Positions 22,501 to 29,278 of a stretch of 42,051 nucleotides of DNA are shown here, one piece after another. The translations under genes and the position numbers were made by a program. Source of the DNA: Gemmatimonadales bacterium (lineage in GTDB: Bacteria; Krumholzibacteriota; Krumholzibacteriia; LZORAL124-64-63); assembly GCA_019038745.1 (NCBI GenBank), contig JAHOYV010000039.1:1-42051 (forward strand), read 5' to 3'. Each line of letters starts with the position of its first letter. The first letter of the stretch is position 1. Below the pieces are notes generated by a model, which saw nothing but the letters and a program-made list of their open reading frames with translations, ran no database searches and was not told the origin of the DNA.

Positions 22501-22610
22501 ATCGTGGCTACGTTTACAACCTTGAAACCGCCCAATCATACTACATAGCCTCAAACCTTGCAACACATAACTGCCGTTGCGCAATCGTGCCAATCCTGAT
22601 CGGAGAATAA
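19578..22610 (+). CDS. Portal-MuF fusion protein interrupted by an intein
   Basis: A 1010-codon gene. Residues 1 to about 430 are an HK97-type portal (IEKYTGYVYACARINAASC, then the EEVIEHPLLDLL region and LQEIAAIFGVPLSKL). After an acidic linker, a MuF-type minor head domain follows (ARTETIWAWNRGAMEGYRQSG, KWVTSGDGRRCQFCAAMDG, LHPPLHPN). The MuF motif HPNCRC is split: Cys702 to Asn998 is a 297-residue intein, and the C-extein begins CRCAIVPIL. The spliced product would be 713 residues, a ring at the capsid vertex for DNA entry. The start at 19578 lacks a strong ribosome site. Confidence 0.93.
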   Translation: MGLWSWLSERIKGAEHGGWSVTQFQAGRPTYQRANSRQLIEKYTGYVYACARINAASCAEVPLKLYATKTSTRQKARFRTKDVHPNRLAYMAKSQTLHKYVSAAVEIEEVIEHPLLDLLRNVNEFMGEFDLMEGLFLYQELVGNHYLQIINDGLGTPVEIWPRMPQYMTIVPDKKKFIKHYEFTVNGAEKYIIDPADIIHFKYLDPTSQFYGMGPLQAAAVAADLNMGMNLHEKNIFENGGVPDFVITYPPEAGKPKPGEQSRIEKLWARKFRRARQRGQPGFLYGGADLKQIAMSPKDMAYLQGRKATLQEIAAIFGVPLSKLTVENVNRANAEAGEYAYAKSTILPRLRKAESKFNENLTPRFDPNLFLAFDNPVPDNVELMLKERETNLRTQYSSINLERRRANEEDVPWGDEPLVSMGIVPLSIAGQSPLVSPADGDGGGQEDKNKATSKRVPPLGHPTNFENEPFRYQLVRTFAEMRADFMAELAEYGEGLVKSIEKASPDDFMSGWFDMQKWEKLLKERTDPFLRYTFMTGAERAMRQMNVETQFNPLNHHVDHALTVTRTGHIQQNLNTRVKDLRKAIAAGMAEGEGPALLKKRVAAVFEGMEQHAAMRIARTETIWAWNRGAMEGYRQSGRVSGTKWVTSGDGRRCQFCAAMDGKESGLGAPYKSAGTEMEGADEGILKFQYEDVLHPPLHPNCLPGDSLVSPRGRILSVSKRLYDGDMLVIRTAAGDELACTPNHPILTDGGWVAANALDVGRAVVCNSASERRSFIHGDHINAPARIEDIAEAFLRDSKVFAVPVPVAAEHFHGDGGGSEVAVIGSKSLLRYGFDAAIKQHLPQLDFAWRDVLRKSLERLCSLAFDSPRDFAALTGGVGGSDLIGTGTAAHIRPLNRLGLASRSGAVADSQQSPANGPARAAKPLSQSINGHSIAVHVEDFINRQRELRLLHRLRSAIGRSLDVTTISHISSFHYRGYVYNLETAQSYYIASNLATHNCRCAIVPILIGE
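21681..22571 (+). mobile_element. Intein in the MuF domain
   Basis: The element runs from Cys702 (TGC 21681) to Asn998 (AAC 22569-22571). Block A is CLPGDSLVSPRG, block B is ELACTPNHPIL with the TxxH motif, block F is RGYVYNLET and block G is ATHN followed by extein Cys999. All residues needed for standard splicing are present. Removal rejoins HPN to CRCAIV, the intact MuF motif. No LAGLIDADG or HNH motif is visible between blocks B and F in this frame; instead an endonuclease gene occupies the opposite strand, which makes the element look mobile. Confidence 0.9.
21684..22484 (-). CDS. Homing endonuclease antisense to the intein (HTH plus Vsr-like)
   Basis: A 266-residue protein, the only convincing minus-strand gene. 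Residues 36-58 are a helix-turn-helix (MSVNALAKRFGCSRRAIGRR). Residues 119-190 form a Vsr/DUF559-like nuclease: SPCEIELGQMLLDRGIETVPQ, YNCDL (Asp149), PVAVEVFGGNWHW (Glu158) and RFRYILNSGW. The tail (ADHCAAYVQSVRSDP, EYRVVWRAGEFVTSG) fits phage homing endonucleases. AAAGGA lies 6 bases before its ATG at 22484. It is codon-aligned with the sense frame: Met1 opposes His969, and its TAA opposes Leu703, the second intein residue. Confidence 0.85.
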   Translation of the reverse strand: MRNRCNIQTSPDCTPEPMQQPQLSLPIDEIFNMYRNGMSVNALAKRFGCSRRAIGRRLLAIGYRPRTRSEAETVKWANMSSSARANQVRAAHAACKGRKVSWAVKCKTAQTLQRFPQNVSPCEIELGQMLLDRGIETVPQKAFGAYNCDLAAAPVAVEVFGGNWHWYGKHLAITQERFRYILNSGWCIYVVAVNETSPLTGAVADHCAAYVQSVRSDPPAVCEYRVVWRAGEFVTSGSANDKHISIIKPFTNRQNPATGRYETVAR

Positions 22611-22612
22611 CA

Positions 22613-22762
22613 ATGCAGAGAAACGTCAAAGACAAAGCGATGAGGCCAAAGTTGACGGCGGCACAAGTCCACGCCCGACGTTTCCCGAAGCCTAAAGGTG
22701 ATCCGGCCAGGCCGCACACAATCACAAGAGCAGAAATCACAGGAGAATCGGACGATGAGTGA
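22613..22762 (+). CDS. Small basic protein
   Basis: A 49-residue Arg/Lys-rich protein with Pro-rich middle (RRFPKPKGDPARPHT), likely disordered and nucleic-acid binding. ATG 22613 follows CGGAGAATAAC. The 3' end overlaps the next gene by 8 bases. It lies between the portal-MuF gene and the prohead protease gene, in the head operon. No family recognised. Confidence 0.55.
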   Translation: MQRNVKDKAMRPKLTAAQVHARRFPKPKGDPARPHTITRAEITGESDDE

Positions 22763-23033
22763 GTACTCGAAACTCAAAAAGACCGCGTTGGTCAAGCTGG
22801 CCAAGAGCAGGAATCTCGATAGCACGGGCACGAAAGCCGAGATTATCGCGAGACTTGAAGCTAAGCCCGTCAAGCCAGAAAAGGCCTTGCCGCCTATCAA
22901 TGACCCGTTCGTGACCTGCGGAACGTGCAATTCGTCGGTTCGCAAGAGTGAGTGCAAAACTGATACCCAATCAGGCAGGCCCGCTTGCCCGCGATGCGTC
23001 GCGGCGCACAAGGGGCGAGAATACGCGCTTTGA
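22755..23033 (+). CDS. SAP/HeH-domain protein with zinc pair
   Basis: A 92-residue protein. Residues 5-34 (KLKKTALVKLAKSRNLDSTG followed by TKAEIIARL) match the SAP/HeH helix-extended loop-helix motif, which binds DNA or RNA. A second part has CGTC and CPRC separated by about 30 residues, a zinc ribbon. AGGAGAATC is 7 bases before ATG 22755. Such small SAP proteins are common among phage head genes and may help DNA packaging or be packaged. Confidence 0.75.
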   Translation: MSEYSKLKKTALVKLAKSRNLDSTGTKAEIIARLEAKPVKPEKALPPINDPFVTCGTCNSSVRKSECKTDTQSGRPACPRCVAAHKGREYAL

Positions 23034-23044
23034 CAGGAGCTATC

Positions 23045-23824
23045 ATGACTGAGAAGCTGAAAAAGACATTACGGCAATACATTGCCAAGACCGAGACCGA
23101 CGAAACCGAACGCACTGTGACGGCTATCATAAACACCGACACAATTGACCGCGACCACGAAATCATTCTGCCCAAGGGCATGGACGCGATAGCGTATCTG
23201 AAAAATCCCGTCGTACTCTGGGCGCACGATTATTCACAGCCCCCAATTGCGCGGGCTCTATGGTTGAAAAAGGGCCGGAACCGGATCACGGCGAAGATGC
23301 AATTTGCCGAGGATGATGTAGCTGAGCGAGTGTACCAACTATACAAAAATGGTTTTCTTTCGGCGTTTTCGGTTGGGATTGTTCCAACAGAGCAGCCTCG
23401 ACCGCCAAAACCCGAAGAAATCAAAGCCCATCCTGAGTGGTCAGAAGCTCGTTACATCTATCCGAAGTGGGAGTTGCTGGAGTTCTCTGCCGTGCCTGTT
23501 CCGGCCAATCCTGACGCGCTCGCTCAGGCTATCAAGGTTGCGTCGATTACGATTGAAGACGCAAAATTCGCCGGATTCGATGTCGAAGCAATCGAAGCCG
23601 ACGAAGAAGAAACGCTGATGATGGCCACAAAAACGCCCAGCCAGCCCGAACCCGAAGTGGAAGCCGAGCCGCATCCGGAACTGACCACGATCAAAGTTGC
23701 CCCAGTCGCAATTAAAGTCCAGCCGGTCAGCGATATCAGAGTTGCCGAACCCATAACCGTAGCGCCCGCCACCGACGAACTCGTGGGCGAGGCGATTAAA
23801 CGCCATAGGGGCGTAATGTATTGA
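23045..23824 (+). CDS. HK97-type prohead protease
   Basis: A 259-residue maturation protease of the U35/S78 family. It shows the usual order: DTIDRDHEIILPKGMDAIAY, VVLWAHDYSQPPI (catalytic His), AFSVGIVPTE (catalytic Ser) and WELLEFSAVPVPANPDA, after which the C-terminal 95 residues are low-complexity, Pro/Glu/Val-rich. It cleaves the capsid delta-domain and then itself. AGGAG precedes ATG 23045. Confidence 0.95.
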   Translation: MTEKLKKTLRQYIAKTETDETERTVTAIINTDTIDRDHEIILPKGMDAIAYLKNPVVLWAHDYSQPPIARALWLKKGRNRITAKMQFAEDDVAERVYQLYKNGFLSAFSVGIVPTEQPRPPKPEEIKAHPEWSEARYIYPKWELLEFSAVPVPANPDALAQAIKVASITIEDAKFAGFDVEAIEADEEETLMMATKTPSQPEPEVEAEPHPELTTIKVAPVAIKVQPVSDIRVAEPITVAPATDELVGEAIKRHRGVMY

Positions 23825-23843
23825 TCGGAGCAATCAGCCGATC

Positions 23844-23880
23844 GCTGGAGATATCAGGCGAAAGCTGGAGATATCAGGCG
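23844..23880 (+). repeat. Tandem 17-base direct repeat upstream of the capsid gene
   Basis: GCTGGAGATATCAGGCG occurs at 23844-23860 and again, after AAA, at 23864-23880, a 20-base period. The next bases (TGACGTGGAGAT) look like the start of a third, degraded copy. It lies in the leader between the protease stop and the capsid start. Confidence 0.7.
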
Positions 23881-23935
23881 TGACGTGGAGATTCGCAGGT
23901 CATCGAATCGAAACATCGAAAAAAAGGAGTATGAA

Positions 23936-25291
23936 ATGCCGAACGCAAAAGATGAACTTACCATCAAAATCCGTCTCGTCAAAGAATGGGATGACGGCGT
24001 GAACCCGGAATGGCCGCTCGGCCAGGTTCTCATGGCCACCGAGAAGGGCGCTGAGACGCTCGTGAAGCAGGGAGTCGCCGAAATCTATGAGGCCAAGGCC
24101 ACCGACAGAGTCTTTGTCAGCCCGCTCGGCGGCAATATGATCGAGGAAGAACTCGAAGGCACTATTCGGCGCATAGCCGATGAACGCATCAAAGAGAATA
24201 CCGCTCAGACAATCGTGACCGGCGAAGATGACTACATCAAGCGGGCAGGATTCCATTCGATGAGCCATTTCGCAATGGAAGTTTACAAGGCCGGCCCGGG
24301 CGAGCAAGGTTCTCAGGCCATCAACAAGTGGGACGGTTTCTGCAAAGCCGAAGGACTGAGCGAAGGCGTCGGCGCTGATGGCGGCGTGCTTCTGCCGACA
24401 GAGTTCAGAAGCGAACTGCTTCGGATAGCGATGGAGGAATCGTTCATCAGTTCCCGCGCGACCAGTATTCCGATGCAGACCAACTCAATCAAGATTCCCA
24501 TAGTCATGGAATCGTCGAGGGCATCGAGCTTTTTCGGCGGCGTGATTATCTATCGACCGGATGAGGCGGCGCAGATTACAAAGAGTAAGCCGCAATTCTC
24601 GCACGTTAAACTCGAACTCAACAAGCTGGCGGGGCTGGCGTATGTGACGAGCGAATTGCTGGAAGACTCGCCGATGTCGTTGCAGCCGATACTCACGACC
24701 ATGTTCGGGCAGGCTCTCGGATACCAGATGGACGACGATTTCGTCAATGGAACCGGAGCAGGCCAGCCGCTCGGTATTCTCAATGCAGGATGCCTGATAA
24801 GCGTAAGTGCTGAAACCGGCCAGACGTCGAGCGAATTGCTCACGCTGAACATTCTGAATATGTGGGCGAGAATGTTCCCCGGCTCGCATCCTTACGCGCT
24901 GTGGATGGCGAATCCCACGTGCTTCCCGCAGTTAGCGCAACTGTCGCTGTCGGTCGGTACGGGCGGTTCTGGTGTAGGATTGCTGAGAGGCGATGCAACC
25001 GGCGCCGTCGCGACGAGCTTGCTCGGCAAGCCTCTGCAACTGACATCGCATTGTCAGTCTCTCGGCACAAAGGGCGACCTGATTCTCGCGGATTGGCGAC
25101 AGTATCTCGTCGGCCAGAAGGTTGGGGCCTCGATGAAAGTTGATTCGAGTATTCACCTGCGATTCGATTACGATGAGACGGCGTTCCGCTTTATCTCGCG
25201 ATACGATGGTCAGCCCTGGTGGACCGGCGCGTTGACCCCGAAACGAGGCGACAGCCTGAGTCCGTTCGTCACCCTTGAGACTCGCTCCTGA
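23936..25291 (+). CDS. Major capsid protein, HK97 fold
   Basis: A 451-residue protein. The N-terminal part is charged and probably a delta/scaffold domain removed by the protease. The mature part shows the HK97 pattern: GGVLLPTEFRSELLRIAMEE, IPMQTNSIKIPIV, LNKLAGLAYVTSELLEDSP, QALGYQMDDDFVNGTGAGQP, GILN, then LLGKPLQLTSHC and LADWRQYLVG near the C-terminus. AAGGAGTATGAA precedes ATG 23936. Cleavage probably occurs around residue 95-130, but I cannot place it exactly. Confidence 0.95.
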   Translation: MPNAKDELTIKIRLVKEWDDGVNPEWPLGQVLMATEKGAETLVKQGVAEIYEAKATDRVFVSPLGGNMIEEELEGTIRRIADERIKENTAQTIVTGEDDYIKRAGFHSMSHFAMEVYKAGPGEQGSQAINKWDGFCKAEGLSEGVGADGGVLLPTEFRSELLRIAMEESFISSRATSIPMQTNSIKIPIVMESSRASSFFGGVIIYRPDEAAQITKSKPQFSHVKLELNKLAGLAYVTSELLEDSPMSLQPILTTMFGQALGYQMDDDFVNGTGAGQPLGILNAGCLISVSAETGQTSSELLTLNILNMWARMFPGSHPYALWMANPTCFPQLAQLSLSVGTGGSGVGLLRGDATGAVATSLLGKPLQLTSHCQSLGTKGDLILADWRQYLVGQKVGASMKVDSSIHLRFDYDETAFRFISRYDGQPWWTGALTPKRGDSLSPFVTLETRS

Positions 25292-25355
25292 TTCTAACGA
25301 ATCGCGGACGGAGAATGAATGCTGAAACGAAACGTCATTTACAGGAGTTTGTAAG

Positions 25356-25838
25356 ATGAAGAACAGATTAAGCGAAAACGCAAAAGTGGTTCAGGGCCTT
25401 GCTCCGATTACTCCCAGCACGAGTACGCCGGATTATATAAGCGTACGAAACGCCGGGCACCTGAGCATCATCATTTCGGTTGACAACGGAGACACGGTTA
25501 CGGGTTCGGCCATTACACTGTTGCAGGCGACTGTTGTTGCCGGCACGGACGAAAAGGCTCTAGGCTTCACCACCATGTACGCCAATACAGATACAGGGGC
25601 CAGTGATACGCTGGTGGAGACTACGGTCGCCAGTGATACGTTCACGACCGATACCACGAACGCCAAGAACTTGCTCTACGTAATCGAGGTCGATCCGGCG
25701 TCGCTCGATTGCGATAACAACTTCGACTGCATCAGAGTGGGCACAGCGAATGCGGCGAATACGGTACTCGATGTTGTTTATGTGCTCACCGATTTGAGGT
25801 ATCACGGGGCCGGGATGCCGACGGCCATAACCGACTGA
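25356..25838 (+). CDS. Possible capsid decoration protein
   Basis: A 160-residue Thr/Ala/Asp-rich, beta-strand-rich protein with no catalytic motif (for example GHLSIIISVDNGDTVTGSAI, then LDVVYVLTDLRYHG). Its place immediately after the major capsid gene, with a terminator just behind it, suggests a decoration or accessory head protein. CAGGAG lies before the start. The assignment is by position and composition. Confidence 0.65.
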   Translation: MKNRLSENAKVVQGLAPITPSTSTPDYISVRNAGHLSIIISVDNGDTVTGSAITLLQATVVAGTDEKALGFTTMYANTDTGASDTLVETTVASDTFTTDTTNAKNLLYVIEVDPASLDCDNNFDCIRVGTANAANTVLDVVYVLTDLRYHGAGMPTAITD

Positions 25839-25860
25839 CGATAGGGCTTGAGAATGGATT

Positions 25861-25901
25861 CTCCCGCGAGGTCTGCACCGTGCGGCCTTGCGGGAGATTT
25901 T
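25861..25901 (+). terminator. Rho-independent terminator after head genes
   Basis: CTCCCGCGAGG (25861-25871) pairs with CCTTGCGGGAG (25886-25896), 11 pairs including one G-U, and is followed by ATTTTC. It separates the capsid and decoration genes from the surface-protein genes and probably causes high capsid expression relative to downstream genes. Confidence 0.6.
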
Positions 25902-25935
25902 CAGGAATGGAATTCCAATTTGAAGGGGTACGACG

Positions 25936-26724
25936 ATGACCGCTACACAGACCAGAGCTTACTGGAAAAACAGGATCATGAGTTTTTACGACGAGCATCT
26001 GAACCCGGAGCACAAAAAGGGTGTTTGGGCAACGTGCCCGCTGCTCGCTATTGCCTGCAATCCGGGTCTCGCTGCTGTGGTCGGCGAGGACTTCACGCAG
26101 TTTAACGACGCCGTGGCGACAACTTCGCTGCCTGGCTGGACTGTTACACAGGCAGGGTCTCAAGGCGCCGTTAGTATTGACGATGCTGCTGGCGGCGTTT
26201 TATTGATCGACAGCGACAGCGCGACGGTAACACAAGGCGCGAACGTCCAGAAGATCGGCGAGTGTTTCCTGCCTGCTGCGGACAAGGATATATGGTTCGA
26301 GGCCCGCTTCAAGATCGTGGATACATTCGACAAGTGCGAGTTGTTCGTCGGGCTGAGCGAGACTGATACGGCGATCATCGATACATCCGCCAACGCATCT
26401 GCGAGTCATATCGCCTGGCAGTGCGTAACGGATGACGGCGTCCTGTTGCTCTCGTCTGAAAAGGCTGGAACCGGCGAGACTAAAGCGGCGGCCACTATCG
26501 AGGAGGATACGTGGATCAAGGTTGGATTCCATGTTTCCGGCCTCTCAACGGTCGACCAGTACATCGACGACGTTCTGATTTCGACCACAACGGCGTTGCA
26601 GCACGTAACGGCCAATATCCCGATTGTTGAAATGACACCGAGTTTCGTCTGTCAGTCCGGTGGAACCAACGACCCGATCATGCACGTGGACTACGTCAAG
26701 GTCGTACAGGTCTTGAGCCGCTAA
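25936..26724 (+). CDS. Surface protein with lectin-like jelly-roll domain
   Basis: A 262-residue protein. After a short helical N-terminus (AYWKNRIMSFYDEHLN) and a Cys/Ala-rich loop, residues about 60-258 look like a LamG/concanavalin-type beta sandwich: IWFEARFKIVDTFDKCELFVGL, then WIKVGFHVSGLSTVDQYIDDV and MHVDYVKVVQ. The domain could bind carbohydrate on the virion surface. The family is inferred from strand pattern only. No classical signal peptide. Confidence 0.6.
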   Translation: MTATQTRAYWKNRIMSFYDEHLNPEHKKGVWATCPLLAIACNPGLAAVVGEDFTQFNDAVATTSLPGWTVTQAGSQGAVSIDDAAGGVLLIDSDSATVTQGANVQKIGECFLPAADKDIWFEARFKIVDTFDKCELFVGLSETDTAIIDTSANASASHIAWQCVTDDGVLLLSSEKAGTGETKAAATIEEDTWIKVGFHVSGLSTVDQYIDDVLISTTTALQHVTANIPIVEMTPSFVCQSGGTNDPIMHVDYVKVVQVLSR

Positions 26725-26734
26725 GGAGAAAGCC

Positions 26735-27358
26735 ATGAAGCCGAAAACAGTATTTATGGGATTCGTCACGGCAGCAATAATCGCCGTGTCCATCGTCGTG
26801 GTGTTAGGTCAGCCCATAATGGCCCCTGTACACCTGATGAGCGCTATGCAGGGGGCCGGTGGGAGCAGTACGGCATATCGGACCCTGCGAACGGCCACAG
26901 CGACAGAGGACACGCAACTTACCGCGACGACGCAGCAGACCGCTCCGGTCGAGGTCGACGACGGAACCATCGCATTTCTCAAGCCCGTCGGGGCCGCTCA
27001 CGTCAAAATAAAGGGCACTGCCGCTGCGGATAAAACGCTGGCGTGGACGCTGTGGGCCTATAAGACGATCACCGACGATGCTGAGTATGTCGCGCATGGA
27101 ACCGCAACCACTGGGGCAACTCAGACCGGCGAAACAAACGAATTCTGGTGCGACACTATTGTCATCACCGACCAGCAATGGCTGACCGCTGTCTCTGTTA
27201 TTCCCGGAGCCCCGGACACAATCGTCAACGGCGGCGGAATCGCAAAGCTCGCATTCGACACTTGCGAGTATCAGTTTTTCAAAATCATCATCCGCGATAT
27301 TGCCGGGGGTGGCGCTGAGGCAGCGACGGCTGGGGCTGACATCGCAACCATTTATTAA
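26735..27358 (+). CDS. Exported or membrane-anchored beta-rich protein
   Basis: A 207-residue protein. The N-terminus (MKPKTVFMGFVTAAIIAVSI) is a signal peptide or signal anchor. The remainder is Thr/Ala/Gly-rich and beta-structured (LAWTLWAYKTITDDAEYVAHG, then FKIIIRDIAGGG) with no enzyme motif. AAGGAGAAAGCC precedes the start. It is one of three consecutive or near-consecutive products in this late operon with export-type N-termini, unusual for head or tail proteins. Confidence 0.65.
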   Translation: MKPKTVFMGFVTAAIIAVSIVVVLGQPIMAPVHLMSAMQGAGGSSTAYRTLRTATATEDTQLTATTQQTAPVEVDDGTIAFLKPVGAAHVKIKGTAAADKTLAWTLWAYKTITDDAEYVAHGTATTGATQTGETNEFWCDTIVITDQQWLTAVSVIPGAPDTIVNGGGIAKLAFDTCEYQFFKIIIRDIAGGGAEAATAGADIATIY

Positions 27359-27370
27359 AGGGCGACTACG

Positions 27371-29278
27371 ATGAAGCGGCTTATTCTACTCTTGCTATGT
27401 TTGTTTTACGTTGCGCCCGTTGAGGCCGTTGGGCTGCACTATGTTCGCGGCGCGTATCGTTTCGGCGACGAAACACTGCCGAGCGGCAAGAAGCTGATCG
27501 TCTACGACGAGGACAACGCGGAATTCGTGCAACTCTACGCATCGAACAATCAGGCTTACCTCGAAATGGGCGGAACGTCGCCTGCGATGTTCAATATCGA
27601 GAACCCCGGCAACGTGAGCGTGAAACTGTTCGGGGCCGCACAGGAGGGCGTGTATCGATCCTTGATTATCGGGGGATATGCGGCTGGAGCAGGCGCAGTT
27701 GATACATTAGGTATCACCGTGGGGATAACGGGCGACAACAGCGTCAACTTCGGCGGCCTGAGCGATTATTTTTTTACGAGCCCGGCGACAGCGGCGAGTT
27801 ATATACACATTAACACCACAACGACTGGCTATGCCTCTGGATTTAAGCTGGCCGAAGCCGGTTCGCCCCGTTGGTATATCCAGAACGAAGGCGGGGCAGG
27901 CGACCTGTTTAGCGTAAAGCAGCAAGCCAATCAAGCAGTATTCACGTGTGCGCAGGATAAAACAACTACATTCAGTTCAGACCTTACTGTTAATGGCGAC
28001 ATGTCAATCCAGAATACATCGGCCACCAATTCGGATAGCGTCCTTGATATTAGTGGAAATGGAACCGGACACGGCATTTTATCGCTTGATGGTCGGCAGA
28101 TTGGCCGTATTTACGACGCAAACAATGCTATAATGTTTGGCTTCAACGCCGGTGAAGATACTTTGTATGGGACATATTTAGGGGTGTCATGCGGAAATAA
28201 CAACACTGGTGAAGACTTCACGGGCGCAGGTTACGGATGCGGGCATACCAATACCGGCTACAGATTCACAGGCTTCGGCAGATATGCAGGGCATGGCAAT
28301 ACAGGCGACTGGTGTGCTTTTGGTGGCGCGTCTTCAGGGCAGTCGAATACGGCTGACAAAGTGGCCGCGTGGGGCTATTGGTCTGCCTACTTCAATCGCG
28401 GCGAGGGATTGAGCGCGTTTGGCGAGGACACAGGCTTTGCTAACACAGGGGCGTCTGTTACTGGAACCGGCGAGAGCGCGATATACAACAACACCGGAGA
28501 CAATGTCGCTGTTGTCGGTGACGCAGCGGGCTATAATAATATAGCCGACCAAATTGTAGCCATAGGTTCGGGATCATTCTCGAACTTTGACGAGGATTCT
28601 GGGAACGCACAAACGTTTGCTAGCGGCGACGTCGATATTGGCACTGAGCGTATCACGATTGCGGCGCATGGCTTTGGCAGTGTTGGTACATACGTAAATC
28701 TCAAGCCAACCAGCACGGGGACAGTTCCTGCCGGCATGACTTCGGGATATGTGGAGCAGTTCGAGATTATAAGCGTCGACATTCTTGAGGCCAGAACCGC
28801 CAACATTACAGGCGGTGGAACTGGAACTCATACATTGACTCCGAAATTTGCCTACACCAACAGCATTGCAATAGGCTATGACGCCGAGCCGGACGCAAGC
28901 AATCAATGTATGATAGGAAACGCATCCCTGACAAATATCAAGAGCGCTGCTGGCATAACGCTTGGCGGCGGTTTATCGACAGGAGCCGGACATGAGTACC
29001 ATGTCACTGCGATAACAGCCACCACCACGCTCACCTCTGCGCATCACGTGGTTGTCTGTAACGCTGGAGCAAATATGGAGGCCGATCTGCCAGCCGCAAG
29101 CGGTTCGGGGCGGGTCTATCATATCAGCCGTATCGACGCCACTGGTAGCACTGTCGAAATCGACCCGAACGGCACAGATGCAATCGACGGCGGCGGCGCT
29201 GGAGTGAATGTCAGTCTGAGCCAGTGGGATAATGTCGTGCTATGCGATATCGCGTCCGGGCAATGGAAAATACTATGA
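27371..29278 (+). CDS. Large secreted adhesin-like repeat protein
   Basis: A 635-residue protein. It starts with a clear signal peptide (MKRLILLLLCLFYVAPVEAVG). Residues about 250-420 are short repeats of roughly 17-18 residues with recurring G-x-G and NTG (examples NNTGEDFTGAGYGCG, NTGYRFTGFGRYAG, NTGDWCAFGGASSG), resembling the head repeats of trimeric autotransporter adhesins. The C-terminus (GTDAIDGGGAGVNVSLSQW and GQWKIL) is the type seen at the ends of phage fibres. A receptor-binding fibre or a product displayed on the infected cell are both possible. Confidence 0.7.
   Translation: MKRLILLLLCLFYVAPVEAVGLHYVRGAYRFGDETLPSGKKLIVYDEDNAEFVQLYASNNQAYLEMGGTSPAMFNIENPGNVSVKLFGAAQEGVYRSLIIGGYAAGAGAVDTLGITVGITGDNSVNFGGLSDYFFTSPATAASYIHINTTTTGYASGFKLAEAGSPRWYIQNEGGAGDLFSVKQQANQAVFTCAQDKTTTFSSDLTVNGDMSIQNTSATNSDSVLDISGNGTGHGILSLDGRQIGRIYDANNAIMFGFNAGEDTLYGTYLGVSCGNNNTGEDFTGAGYGCGHTNTGYRFTGFGRYAGHGNTGDWCAFGGASSGQSNTADKVAAWGYWSAYFNRGEGLSAFGEDTGFANTGASVTGTGESAIYNNTGDNVAVVGDAAGYNNIADQIVAIGSGSFSNFDEDSGNAQTFASGDVDIGTERITIAAHGFGSVGTYVNLKPTSTGTVPAGMTSGYVEQFEIISVDILEARTANITGGGTGTHTLTPKFAYTNSIAIGYDAEPDASNQCMIGNASLTNIKSAAGITLGGGLSTGAGHEYHVTAITATTTLTSAHHVVVCNAGANMEADLPAASGSGRVYHISRIDATGSTVEIDPNGTDAIDGGGAGVNVSLSQWDNVVLCDIASGQWKIL

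Noticed and set aside
21681..22571. Interpreting the Hint region as a polymorphic-toxin self-processing domain
   Set aside because: A proper C-extein (CRCAIVPIL) restores the MuF motif, and all residues for full splicing are present, so it is an intein.
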